From Pseudomonas cremoricolorata (GTDB lineage Bacteria > Pseudomonadota > Gammaproteobacteria > Pseudomonadales > Pseudomonadaceae), in assembly GCF_000759535.1 (NCBI RefSeq), contig NZ_CP009455.1, forward strand, positions 1,798,001-1,862,000: DNA of 64,000 nt, written 5' to 3'. Every line of letters starts with the position of its first letter. Position 1 is the stretch's first letter. The notes below the pieces were generated by a model that saw nothing but the letters and a program-made list of their open reading frames with translations, ran no database searches and had not been told where the DNA came from. Position numbers and translations under genes: made by a program. Shown one piece after another: positions 55,999 to 64,000 of the stretch.

Positions 55999-56030
55999 TG
56001 TGACACAGCCTGAGTGACACTTTGTGCCAT
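55999..56030. promoter_or_regulatory. Candidate activator (enhancer) sites for EatR
   Basis: TGTGACACA (55999-56007) is an odd palindrome, and a second GTGACAC-TTT-GTGCC block lies at 56014-56028. They sit 75-115 bases upstream of the -24/-12 promoter, where a sigma-54 activator would bind, between the two divergent genes. The binding itself is inferred. Confidence 0.5.
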
Positions 56031-56129
56031 CGGCGTGACGTTTGAGCACCGCAAAGCCCGTGCACCATTGCAAAGCACAATCGCCTGGAGGATGCTCAGG
56101 GAACTCTTTCTGCACAGAAGCCCGCGATC

Positions 56130-58025
56130 ATGCAGAGCAGCCCGTTCAGCCGTCATGCCCAGCAAGTGTTCACGGTCGCCCGCAGCCAGCCTGGCGAGCC
56201 CGGCAGTGATTCATCGATTGCCCGTTCGTGGTTGCGCTGCCTGGAGGATTACCATCTCGATCCGGCTCTGGCGCAGGCACCGGCCGTGCTCGAGCAGGGC
56301 CACCTGCAGCAGACCCGCGAGCGCCTGGGGCGGGTGCTGGAGATTGCCGGCGGCGAGATGCACAGCCTGCACCAGCAACTCAGTGGCGCCGGCCATGCGG
56401 TGCTACTGACCGACGCCCAGGGAATCATCCTCAACTGCATCACCGCCCCGAGCGAACAGCGCGTGTTCGAGGGCGCGGGGCTGTGGCTGGGTGCCGACTG
56501 GAGCGAGGCTCGCGAAGGCACCAACGGCATCGGCACCTGCGTGGTCGAGCGTCAGGCACTGATCATTCATCGTGATGAACATTTTCGTGGCCGCCACACC
56601 GGGCTGACCTGCTCGGCCAGCCCGGTGTTCGATCCTTACGGCGAACTGCTGGCAGTGCTCGATGTGTCTTCTGCGCGGCGCGATGTGTCGCGGCAGAGCC
56701 AGTTCCACACCATGGCGCTGGTCAACCTGTCGGCCAAGCTGATCGAGAGCAGTTATTTCCTGCGCCAGTTCGAGCATCTGTGGCTGTTGCGCCTGCATGT
56801 GCAGGCCGAGTCGGTCGGACTGTTCAGCGAAGGGCTGCTGGCGCTGGATGGCGACGGGCGTATCTGCGCGCTCAATCAGAGCGCCATGAACTTGCTGGGT
56901 GGCACCCGCGCCGGGCTGCTCGGCCAGCCCGTGCAGCAGGTGTTCGCCTGCCACCCGGACGAGCTGTTCGCCCGCGCTACCGGTGACGGCGGCGCGGCCT
57001 GGCCGCTACGCACCCTGAGCGGTCGGCAGATGTTCGCCAGCCTGCGCGGGCAGCCGCGTAAGACACTGTTTGCCGTGCCCGCTGCGCCCGCGCCACAGCC
57101 TGTACAACCCCCACGCTGGTGCTTGCTCGACCCTGCCCTGAAAGAGGATCTGCGCCGCGCCGTGCGAGTCTTCGACCGGGATGTGCCCTTGCTGCTTCGC
57201 GGCGAAACCGGCTGTGGCAAAGAGGCCTTCGCCCAGGCCGTGCATCAGGCCAGCGATCGCCAGGGCAAGCCATTCGTGGCGATCAACTGCGCCTCGATTC
57301 CGGAAAACCTCATCGAAAGCGAGCTGTTCGGCTACCGCGGCGGAAGCTTCACCGGGGCACGCAAGGAGGGCATGCGCGGCAAGCTGTTGCAGGCCGACGG
57401 TGGCACCTTGATGCTCGATGAAATCGGCGACATGCCGCTGGCGTTGCAGACCCGCCTTTTACGGGTGCTGGAAGAGCGTCAGGTGGTGCCGATTGGCGGT
57501 GAGCCGCAGCAGGTCGATGTGCGTATCGTCAGCGCCACCCACCGCGACCTGCTCGAACGGGTCGAGCAGGGCAGTTTCCGCGAAGACCTCTATTACCGCC
57601 TCAACGGCCTGGAAGTGAACCTGCCGCCGGTGCGCGAGCGTAGCGACAAGGCGCAACTGCTCGAGCTGTTGTTGCAGCAAGAGGCAGGCGAGCAGGTGGT
57701 CGCTCTCGACCCAGCGGCACGCGCGGCGCTGCTGGCCTTCCCCTGGCCAGGCAACGTACGGCAGATGCGCACCGTGCTGCGCACGCTGCTTGCGCTTGCC
57801 GATGGCCCGAGCATCGGCCTGGCCGAGCTGCCGGCGCTGATCATGCGTAGTGCGGCGCCTGCCGCCAGCCCCGCCTGCGGCCTCGACGACGCCGAGCGCA
57901 GCGCACTGCTGGTAGCGCTCGAGCAGCATCGCTGGCACATGACCGAGGTCGCAGCGCAGCTGCAGATCAGCCGCAACACGCTGTACCGCAAGCTGCGCAA
58001 ACACGGCATCGCCCGCCGTCACTGA
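56130..58025 (+). CDS. eatR: Sigma-54-dependent AcoR-like activator of ethanolamine catabolism
   Basis: This 631-residue protein has an N-terminal GAF-type sensory part (about 70-210, [51 protein letters not shown]). A PAS-like part follows (about 225-310), then the AAA+ domain and a C-terminal Fis-type helix-turn-helix ([32 protein letters not shown]). Walker A is GETGCGKE near residue 358. The sigma-54 contact loop reads GSFTGA (405-410), a known AcoR-subfamily variant of GAFTGA. It is divergent from the operon. The P. aeruginosa counterpart PA4021 activates eat-eutBC with sigma-54. Confidence 0.9.
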   Translation: MQSSPFSRHAQQVFTVARSQPGEPGSDSSIARSWLRCLEDYHLDPALAQAPAVLEQGHLQQTRERLGRVLEIAGGEMHSLHQQLSGAGHAVLLTDAQGIILNCITAPSEQRVFEGAGLWLGADWSEAREGTNGIGTCVVERQALIIHRDEHFRGRHTGLTCSASPVFDPYGELLAVLDVSSARRDVSRQSQFHTMALVNLSAKLIESSYFLRQFEHLWLLRLHVQAESVGLFSEGLLALDGDGRICALNQSAMNLLGGTRAGLLGQPVQQVFACHPDELFARATGDGGAAWPLRTLSGRQMFASLRGQPRKTLFAVPAAPAPQPVQPPRWCLLDPALKEDLRRAVRVFDRDVPLLLRGETGCGKEAFAQAVHQASDRQGKPFVAINCASIPENLIESELFGYRGGSFTGARKEGMRGKLLQADGGTLMLDEIGDMPLALQTRLLRVLEERQVVPIGGEPQQVDVRIVSATHRDLLERVEQGSFREDLYYRLNGLEVNLPPVRERSDKAQLLELLLQQEAGEQVVALDPAARAALLAFPWPGNVRQMRTVLRTLLALADGPSIGLAELPALIMRSAAPAASPACGLDDAERSALLVALEQHRWHMTEVAAQLQISRNTLYRKLRKHGIARRH

Positions 58026-58091
58026 GCGAATCAGCGGGTGCGCTTTACCTGGCGCTGGGCTACCCTGCCTCGACGTTTTGCGAGGTCGATC

Positions 58092-59441
58092 ATGCACATT
58101 CATATTCTTGGTATTTGCGGCACTTTCATGGGCTCGCTGGCCGTGCTGGCCAAGGCGCTTGGCCACCATGTCACCGGCTCCGACGCCAATGTCTACCCGC
58201 CCATGAGCACCCAGCTCGAGGCTCAGGGCATCGAACTGACCCAGGGCTACGACCCTGCGCAGATGCAGCCGGCGCCTGATCTGGTGGTCATCGGCAACGC
58301 CATGTCGCGTGGCAACCCGGCCGTGGAGTACGTGCTCAACAAGGGCCTGCCTTACGTGTCGGGGCCGCAGTGGCTGGCCGATCACGTGCTGCAAGGCCGC
58401 TGGGTACTGGCCGTCGCCGGCACCCACGGCAAGACCACCACCAGCAGCATGCTGGCCTGGGTGCTGGAGCATGCCGGCATGAGCCCGGGCTTCCTCATCG
58501 GCGGTGTGCCGCAGAACTTCGCGGTGTCGGCGCGTCTGGGCGACACGCCGTTCTTCGTGGTCGAGGCCGACGAATACGACAGCGCGTTCTTCGACAAGCG
58601 CTCGAAGTTCGTTCACTACCACCCGCGCACGGCGATTCTCAACAACCTGGAATTCGACCACGCCGACATCTTCCCCGACCTGCCGGCCATCGAGCGGCAG
58701 TTCCACCACCTGGTGCGTACCATTCCCAGCGAAGGCCTGGTGATTCACCCCACCAGCGAACCTGCGCTGGCGCGGGTCATCGACATGGGCTGCTGGACCC
58801 CGGTGCAGACCACCGGCGACGGCGGACAATGGCAGGCGCGCCTGCTCAGCGCCGACGGCTCGCGCTTCGAGGTGTTGTTCGACGGCGAAGTGCAGGGCGT
58901 GGTGCAGTGGCCATTGACCGGCCAGCACAACGTCGCCAACGCCTTGGCCACCCTGGCCGCGGCGCGCCATGTCGGCGTGGTGCCAGCCATGGGTATCGAG
59001 GGCCTGAGTGCCTTCAAGAGCGTCAAGCGGCGTATGGAAACCGTCGCCGAGGTACACGGTGTGACCATCTACGACGACTTCGCCCACCATCCCACCGCCA
59101 TTGCCACCACCCTCGACGGCCTGCGCAAGCGCGTCGGTGAAGCGTCGGTGATCGCCATCATCGAACCGCGTTCCAACTCGATGAAGCTCGGCGCCCACCG
59201 CGATGGCTTGCCGGAAAGCGTCAACGACGCCGATCAGGTGATCTGGTACGCCCCGGCCAACCTCGGCTGGGACCTGGCCGCCACCGCCGAACAGTGCAGC
59301 GTGCCGTCGGTGGTGGCCGACAGCCTCGAAGCGATCATCGAGCGGGTCAAGGGCCAGGCGCGGCCCGGCACCCACGTGGTGATCATGAGCAACGGCGGCT
59401 TCGGCGGCCTGCATGGCAAGCTGGCCGAGGCGCTGCAGTGA
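58092..59441 (+). CDS. mpl: UDP-MurNAc:L-Ala-gamma-D-Glu-meso-Dap ligase
   Basis: Mpl recycles murein tripeptide by ligating it to UDP-MurNAc. The 449-residue protein begins [20 protein letters not shown]. It has the Mur ligase ATP loop [26 protein letters not shown] and [12 protein letters not shown], and the late [10 protein letters not shown] typical of Mpl/MurC. ATG 58092 has GAGG nearby. ubiX overlaps its stop. Confidence 0.97.
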   Translation: MHIHILGICGTFMGSLAVLAKALGHHVTGSDANVYPPMSTQLEAQGIELTQGYDPAQMQPAPDLVVIGNAMSRGNPAVEYVLNKGLPYVSGPQWLADHVLQGRWVLAVAGTHGKTTTSSMLAWVLEHAGMSPGFLIGGVPQNFAVSARLGDTPFFVVEADEYDSAFFDKRSKFVHYHPRTAILNNLEFDHADIFPDLPAIERQFHHLVRTIPSEGLVIHPTSEPALARVIDMGCWTPVQTTGDGGQWQARLLSADGSRFEVLFDGEVQGVVQWPLTGQHNVANALATLAAARHVGVVPAMGIEGLSAFKSVKRRMETVAEVHGVTIYDDFAHHPTAIATTLDGLRKRVGEASVIAIIEPRSNSMKLGAHRDGLPESVNDADQVIWYAPANLGWDLAATAEQCSVPSVVADSLEAIIERVKGQARPGTHVVIMSNGGFGGLHGKLAEALQ

Positions 59442-60067
59442 GCGGCCCTGAGCGCATCACCCTGGCGATGACCGGGGCCTCCGGCGCGCAATACGGCCTG
59501 CGTTTGCTCGACTGCCTGGTGCGCGAAGAGCGCGAGGTGCACTTTCTGATTTCCAAGGCCGCGCAGTTGGTCATGGCCACGGAAACCGATGTGCAGTTGC
59601 CGGCCAAACCGCAGGCTGCGCAGATGTTTCTCACCGAATACACCGGCGCGGCGGCCGGGCAGATTCGTGTGTATGGCAAGGAAGACTGGATGTCGCCGGT
59701 GGCCTCCGGCTCCGGTGCGCCGGCGGCGATGGTCGTGGTGCCGTGTTCGACCGGCACCCTTTCGGCCATCGCCACCGGCGCCTGCAACAACCTGATCGAG
59801 CGCGCCGCCGATGTGACCTTGAAGGAGCGTCGGCAGCTGATCCTGGTGCCGCGCGAGGCGCCGTTCTCGACCATCCACCTGGAGAACATGCTCAAGCTGT
59901 CGCAGATGGGCGCGGTTATTCTGCCGGCGGCGCCGGGCTTCTATCACCAGCCGCAGACCATCGACGACCTGGTCGATTTCGTCGTGGCGCGGATTCTCAA
60001 TCTGCTGGATATCCCCCAGGACATGCTGCCGCGCTGGGGCGAGCATCACATCGGCGGGGAAGAGTGA
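59438..60067 (+). CDS. ubiX: Flavin prenyltransferase UbiX
   Basis: UbiX makes prenylated FMN, the cofactor of the decarboxylase UbiD in ubiquinone synthesis. I read GTG 59438, overlapping the mpl stop, for 209 residues. Family segments are [57 protein letters not shown] and [15 protein letters not shown]. Confidence 0.96.
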   Translation: MSGPERITLAMTGASGAQYGLRLLDCLVREEREVHFLISKAAQLVMATETDVQLPAKPQAAQMFLTEYTGAAAGQIRVYGKEDWMSPVASGSGAPAAMVVVPCSTGTLSAIATGACNNLIERAADVTLKERRQLILVPREAPFSTIHLENMLKLSQMGAVILPAAPGFYHQPQTIDDLVDFVVARILNLLDIPQDMLPRWGEHHIGGEE

Positions 60068-60348
60068 AAGCCGCTCTGGTGATCGGCGGGCTGGCGTTGC
60101 TGGGCGGTTGCGCCACGGTCAGCACCCTGGACGCCAACAAGCCCGGCGCGCCGGTGGTGTACGCCGGCACCCGCTTGAATCTCTATACGCTGCAAGGCGG
60201 TTGCTGCGCGCAAGAGCGCTTCGGCACCGCCGGCCCTCGCTGGCCGGCGCTCGACCTGCCCGGCAGCGCGCTGCTCGACACCCTGCTGCTGCCGTTGTCG
60301 TTGCCGATGGCGGCAGGTGCGTATAGTCAGGTGAGCGGAGGGTTGTAG
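60064..60348 (+). CDS. Small YceK/YidQ-like lipoprotein
   Basis: The protein has 94 residues from GTG 60064, overlapping the ubiX stop (GTGA). The lipoprotein signal is [16 protein letters not shown], with the Cys at residue 16. The remainder contains [20 protein letters not shown] and [19 protein letters not shown], as in YceK/YidQ-type proteins. Its function is unknown. Its stop codon lies within a perfect palindrome. Confidence 0.82.
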   Translation: MKAALVIGGLALLGGCATVSTLDANKPGAPVVYAGTRLNLYTLQGGCCAQERFGTAGPRWPALDLPGSALLDTLLLPLSLPMAAGAYSQVSGGL

Positions 60349-60370
60349 GAGCGGACCGTCCGCTCCTACA
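60344..60370. repeat. Perfect palindrome containing the stop codon; bidirectional hairpin
   Basis: TGTAGGAGCGGAC (60344-60356) and GTCCGCTCCTACA (60358-60370) are exact complements around one central base. The lipoprotein stop TAG lies inside the left arm. The TGTAGGAGCG end matches the repeats at 28680-28821 and the common REP-type ends of P. putida. It lies between convergent genes, so it may terminate both transcripts. Confidence 0.75.
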
Positions 60371-60381
60371 GGCAGCGAACC

Positions 60382-61023
60382 TCACTTGCCCAACCGCCGC
60401 AGATCGTCCGACTCCACTACCCGCACGCCATCTTCTTCTTCCAGCGCCAGGCGCCACAGGGCGCGGGCCAGGGTCAGCGCTTCGATGCCTTTGTACTTGC
60501 CGGGAATCAACCGCGACAGCGGCGCAGCCAGACGCTCGGCGAGCCGCGCTTGGGCGCGTTCGCCAATCAGCAGGGAGGGGCGGGCGATGGTCAGTTGCGG
60601 CCAGTCCTGCTGCCGTAGTGCCTGCTCCATTTCGCCTTTGACGCGGTTGTAGAACACCGAGGACTGCGGGTCTGCGCCGATGGCACTGATCACCAGCAAG
60701 TGCCGCGCGCCCAAGGCCCGCGCGCGCTGGGCGAAGGCCACCACCAGGTCGAGGTCGACGGCGCGAAACGCGGGTTCCGAGCCAGCCTGCTTGATGGTGG
60801 TGCCCAGGCAGCAAAAGGCGATATCGATCGAGCCATCGAGGTGCTCGAGCAACGTGGATACGTCGCCCACCGGATTGTCCAGATGCGGATGCTCGGCCAG
60901 CGGCTTGCGGGTCGGCGCCAGCACACGCGTGATCGTCGGCTCACTGAGCAGACGGTCGAGCAGGTGTTCGCCAGTCAGGCCGGTGGCGCCTGCGAGCAGC
61001 ACGTGCTGAGGAGTCAGATACAT
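60382..61023 (-). CDS. NAD(P)-binding oxidoreductase, atypical SDR
   Basis: This 213-residue Rossmann protein has the NAD(P) motif [18 protein letters not shown]. The segments [40 protein letters not shown] and KGEMEQALR, with YNRVK as Tyr-x3-Lys, follow. This is the HTATIP2/atypical SDR group. The substrate is unknown. It is 26 bases downstream of the MORN/C13 gene, so it may be cotranscribed with it. Confidence 0.86.
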   Translation of the reverse strand: MYLTPQHVLLAGATGLTGEHLLDRLLSEPTITRVLAPTRKPLAEHPHLDNPVGDVSTLLEHLDGSIDIAFCCLGTTIKQAGSEPAFRAVDLDLVVAFAQRARALGARHLLVISAIGADPQSSVFYNRVKGEMEQALRQQDWPQLTIARPSLLIGERAQARLAERLAAPLSRLIPGKYKGIEALTLARALWRLALEEEDGVRVVESDDLRRLGK

Positions 61024-61049
61024 GGTGTCCCTCCTTGTTTACATCCAGC

Positions 61050-62783
61050 TTAGTGGCTCTGTGAGCGTTTTTCCTTTGCCTGGCCGGTGACGTGCGCCTG
61101 TTCGCCCAGCGCCTGTTCGGCTTGCTGGCGGCGCAGGCGTTGCCAGTGTTCAAGCACTGCAGCGGGCGCCCAGAGCTGAGGTTCGGAGGCTTCGAAGCCT
61201 TCGCGCTGTTCTCGTTCGGCAACGCTGGCGCGGGCCAGTTCAAACGCCTGTTCGAGGTCGTCGGTCTGGTTCAGTGCCTGGGCGAACAGGGCATCGCCGA
61301 AATAGGTGAAGTCAGCTTCTTCCGAGCAGCCGAACGAGACCCGATCAGGCCGCGCCGCAGTCATGATCAGGGTGTGGGCATCTTTCAACGGTTCGATGTA
61401 ACCGCCCGAATAGCAGGCCGAGATGACGATGACCTTGTTGCGTTTTTTCAGCGGTGCCAGGGCGCTGACCAGTTCGTCGGCGGTGAGGTCGGCCAGTTGC
61501 AGGCGCGGTTGGTCGAGTACCAGCTGGTGGTCGGCGCTGCCGTGGGTGGTCAGGTAGATGAACAGCAGGTCGTCAGCGTCGCTGCGCTCGGCCAGGGTCT
61601 GCGCGGCGCGGCTGATGCTCTCGCGGGTGGCCATGGGCCGGGTGGTCATGCTGTCGCGATGATTGACCAGGGTCACTTGCCCGCTGGCGCCGAAGCGCAC
61701 CTTGAGCAGATTGCTAACGTAATCGGCCTCGCGCATGAACACGCTCTGTTGCCCGTCGCCCGCCACCACCAGGCTGTACAGCTGCACCGCCTTGTCTGAG
61801 GGCGGCACGTGCGCCAGCGCGTCGTCGAGCAAGCGACCCTGATCGAGCAGGGCCAGATCCAGCGGGTCGGGCAGCGCGTGGCCCTGGTCATCGCGCACGC
61901 GCACACCATTGCGCCACAGCCCCGCTTCGACACGGCCGTCAGCGTGGGTCAGGCGACCCTGACCTTCATACGCATCGTTATCGAAGCCGCCGCGGTAGTG
62001 GCTGCCGTCGGGCAGTTGCAGGTGGCCCTTGCCGGCAAAGCGCCAGTCGCGGAACTGGCCTTTGTAATGGCTGCCATCGGCGCCAAGCAGTTCGCCGTCA
62101 CCGACCAGCGCGCCATCCTTGAAGGTGCCGATCCAGACATCGCCGTCGGCATTTTCATAACGGCCACGGCCTTGCAGGCGGTTGTCCTTGAATTCGCCGA
62201 TGTACTGCTCGCCCTCGACGCTGTCGAAGGTGCCGCTGCCTTGCAACTGGCCGTCGACGAAGGTGCCGCTGAACTGGTTGCCGCTGGCATCGCTGCGCAC
62301 GCCGGCGCCATTGGGTTTGCCTTGGCTGAACAGGCCCTGGTAGCGGCTGCCGTCGGCCATCTGCAACTCGCCGGCGCCTTGGTATTGATCGTCCTTGAAT
62401 TGCCCACGGTAGAGCTGGTCGTTCTGCTTGAGGGTGCCTTCACCGGAGCGCCGCCCGCCCTCGAAGGTGCCGCTGTAGTGGCTGCCCGGGGTGGTCAGAT
62501 CGCCCAGGCCATGAAACAACCCGCCCTTGAACTGGCCGCGATACACCTCACCGTGGCTACCGTGCCATTCCCCGTCGCCCTGCCATTGGCCGTCGTGAAA
62601 GCCGCCTTGGTAGAAACTGCCGTTGGGGTAGTCGATACGCCCTTGGCCCTGCAGCAGGCCATTGACCACCTCGCCGCGATAACGGCCGCCATCAGGCAGG
62701 CGAGCATCGGGTGGCGACAGCGGCTCGCCTTCGCCGCAGGCAGCGAGCAGCAGGAGCAAGGCGAGTGGCAGCAGTGGGCGCAT
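61050..62783 (-). CDS. MORN-repeat lipoprotein with C-terminal C13 (legumain/caspase-like) peptidase
   Basis: The protein has 577 residues from ATG 62783. The lipoprotein signal is MRPLLPLALLLLLAAC with Cys16. Residues about 30-300 hold eleven MORN repeats and a partial twelfth, each about 23 residues with a G-x-Y-x-G-x-F-x-(D/N)-G pattern. Residues about 345-540 form a caspase-fold peptidase of family C13 with catalytic His414 (TTHGSADH) and Cys457 (SACYSGG). Such domains process peptides or act as signalling proteases, while MORN repeats bind lipids or proteins. It is probably anchored in the envelope facing the periplasm. I do not know a described function for this combination. Confidence 0.85.
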   Translation of the reverse strand: MRPLLPLALLLLLAACGEGEPLSPPDARLPDGGRYRGEVVNGLLQGQGRIDYPNGSFYQGGFHDGQWQGDGEWHGSHGEVYRGQFKGGLFHGLGDLTTPGSHYSGTFEGGRRSGEGTLKQNDQLYRGQFKDDQYQGAGELQMADGSRYQGLFSQGKPNGAGVRSDASGNQFSGTFVDGQLQGSGTFDSVEGEQYIGEFKDNRLQGRGRYENADGDVWIGTFKDGALVGDGELLGADGSHYKGQFRDWRFAGKGHLQLPDGSHYRGGFDNDAYEGQGRLTHADGRVEAGLWRNGVRVRDDQGHALPDPLDLALLDQGRLLDDALAHVPPSDKAVQLYSLVVAGDGQQSVFMREADYVSNLLKVRFGASGQVTLVNHRDSMTTRPMATRESISRAAQTLAERSDADDLLFIYLTTHGSADHQLVLDQPRLQLADLTADELVSALAPLKKRNKVIVISACYSGGYIEPLKDAHTLIMTAARPDRVSFGCSEEADFTYFGDALFAQALNQTDDLEQAFELARASVAEREQREGFEASEPQLWAPAAVLEHWQRLRRQQAEQALGEQAHVTGQAKEKRSQSH

Positions 62784-62955
62784 GGACGGTATCCGGGGAC
62801 GGCAAACCGGCGAGTATGGGGCTGGCTGCGCACGTGCTTCAAGCGTCAGCGGGCGGGTCAATGACGTTCGCCGATCGCTGGCAGTCCCAGCCTGCACCTT
62901 GCAGCATGCCGTGCGCAGCTTGCTTAATAGGCGCAATTGCCCGGAGGAGGTACGT

Positions 62956-63318
62956 ATGCTGTTGCGTGGATTGACCTGGCTGGTGCTGTTCCAGTTGTTG
63001 GGGACGGCGATCAATCACCTGCTGTTGCCCATGCTGCCGGGGCCGATCATTGGTCTGCTGTTGCTGCTCGCCTGGTTGATCAGCCGTGGCGAAGTGGCCC
63101 AGCCGCTGAGCGAGGCTTCATCCAGCCTGCTGCGCTACCTGCCATTGCTGCTGGTGCCGCCAGCGGTGGGGGTGATGGTCTACGCCAGGGACATCGCCGC
63201 CGATTTCTGGGCCATCGTCGGCGCGCTGGTGCTGTCGTGCCTGCTGACCCTGGTGCTGGTCGGTGTGCTGATGCAAAAGCTCATCCATCGCCAGGCCGCA
63301 CGCAAGGAGCAGCCATGA
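62956..63318 (+). CDS. lrgA: CidA/LrgA-family holin-like protein
   Basis: The protein has 120 residues from ATG 62956, with AGGAGG close upstream. Four hydrophobic helices include LVLFQLLGTAINHLLLPMLP, GPIIGLLLLLAWLI and YLPLLLVPPAVGVMVY, the CidA/LrgA pattern. Its stop overlaps the lrgB-like gene (ATGA). Pairs of this type are linked to murein hydrolase export, cell death or transport of C2/C3 acids. CidA is an equally good name. Confidence 0.9.
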   Translation: MLLRGLTWLVLFQLLGTAINHLLLPMLPGPIIGLLLLLAWLISRGEVAQPLSEASSSLLRYLPLLLVPPAVGVMVYARDIAADFWAIVGALVLSCLLTLVLVGVLMQKLIHRQAARKEQP

Positions 63319-64000
63319 ACCCGGACTGGCAAGGCGCGCTGGACGCAGTGGTGCATCACCCGCTGTTCGGCATCGGTATCACCCTGGGCGCCTATCAACT
63401 GGCGGTGGCGGCCTACGACAAGACCCGCTGGATCTTCCTGCAACCGGTGCTGGTGTCGATGCTGCTGGTGATCAGCGTACTGCTGCTGTGCGGCATTCAC
63501 TACCCCGAATACCGCAAGAGCACGGAAATCCTCAATATCCTCCTGGGCCCGGCCACGGTCGCCCTGGCCGTGCCGCTGTACCTGAACCTGCGGCGCATTC
63601 GCCAGCTGTTCTGGCCGACCTTCACTACGCTGGTGATCGGTGGCGTGTTCGCCACCGTGGCTTGCGTGGCGCTGGGCTACTGGTTTGGCGCCGAACACAT
63701 GATCCTGATGACCATGGCACCGAAGTCGGTGACCTCACCGATCGCCATGCTGGTGGCCGAGCAGATCGGCGGCGTGGCGGCCTTGGCGGCGGTGTTCGTG
63801 CTGATTACCGGGGTGCTGGGGGCGATCTTCGGCCCGGCCTTGCTCGACCGCTTCGGGGTCACCAGCCCGGAGGCGCGGGGTATGTCGCTGGGTGTCACCG
63901 CCCATGCGGTGGGCACCTCGGTGGCGCTGCAAGAGGGTGATGAATGTGGTGCATTCGCCGCGTTGGCGATGAGCCTGATGGGCGTGGCGACCGCGGTGTT
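63315..64000 (+). CDS. lrgB: CidB/LrgB-family membrane protein, 3' end beyond window
   Basis: About 228 codons are present. The predicted helices and the conserved MTMAPKSVTSPIAMLVAEQI, LITGVLGAIFGPALL and AHAVGTSVALQEGDECGAFA parts identify the LrgB/YohK family. It is coupled to the preceding gene by a 4-base overlap. The true stop is outside the window. Confidence 0.92.
   Translation, partial: MNPDWQGALDAVVHHPLFGIGITLGAYQLAVAAYDKTRWIFLQPVLVSMLLVISVLLLCGIHYPEYRKSTEILNILLGPATVALAVPLYLNLRRIRQLFWPTFTTLVIGGVFATVACVALGYWFGAEHMILMTMAPKSVTSPIAMLVAEQIGGVAALAAVFVLITGVLGAIFGPALLDRFGVTSPEARGMSLGVTAHAVGTSVALQEGDECGAFAALAMSLMGVATAV

Overview
The window is a high-GC chromosomal segment from a gamma-proteobacterium. 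The families and gene order (uvrA/MFS/ssb, oprG with a zinc-responsive ABC operon, the nrdR-rib-nusB-thiL cluster, dxs-ispA-xseB, ppa, the ethanolamine operon, mpl-ubiX) match what I remember of Pseudomonas, most closely the P. putida group. That assignment rests on recognition of proteins and synteny from memory, not on a search. I saw no rRNA, tRNA, CRISPR array, intact insertion sequence or prophage.

Layout. 1-4.4 kb: uvrA (minus, cut by the window edge) diverges from a YajR-type MFS transporter and ssb. 4.5-13.1 kb: a small orphan membrane protein, a divergent LysR/TSUP-permease pair, a type I asparaginase with an alanine/glycine:cation symporter, an HTH regulator, two overlapping nucleotide-sugar short-chain dehydrogenases, and the OmpW-family porin oprG. 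13.2-16.4 kb: a four-gene minus-strand operon (His-rich secreted protein, ABC ATPase, FtsX/MacB-like permease, DUF3299 protein) headed by a Zur-like palindrome. 16.5-18.9 kb: ybbN, a methyltransferase and a ybaY-like lipoprotein. 19-26 kb: riboflavin biosynthesis (nrdR, ribD, ribC, a RibBX hybrid, ribH, nusB, thiL, a periplasmic binding protein, ribA), then BtuF-like and BtuB cobalamin uptake proteins.

28.8-36 kb: the isoprenoid genes dxs/ispA/xseB, then a three-gene MBOAT plus double SGNH cluster that looks like a polysaccharide O-acetylation unit. 36-47 kb is the most accessory-looking part: orphan hypotheticals, gene-free stretches, the C-terminal relic of a TonB-dependent receptor, a complete ECF sigma/FecR/TonB-receptor iron system with a Fur-like box, a Sel1-type lipoprotein, and a PQQ glucose dehydrogenase (gcd-like) paired with an OprB porin. 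47-50 kb: a regulator with an S24 fold but lost catalytic residues, ppa, mtfA and a DedA protein.

50.4-58 kb: the ethanolamine catabolic operon (aldehyde dehydrogenase, permease, eutB, eutC), with a well-spaced sigma-54 promoter and a divergent AcoR-like sigma-54 activator. EutBC needs adenosylcobalamin, so the BtuB/BtuF genes 25 kb away are functionally connected. 58-64 kb: mpl, ubiX, a small lipoprotein, a Rossmann oxidoreductase, a MORN-repeat/C13-peptidase lipoprotein, and the start of an lrgA-lrgB (cidAB-like) pair cut by the window edge.

Most of the window is ordinary core Pseudomonas sequence. The least described elements are the MORN-C13 lipoprotein, the MBOAT/double-SGNH cluster, the zinc-regulated secreted-protein/ABC operon, and signs of gene loss (TonB-receptor relic; possible pgpA remnant after thiL).
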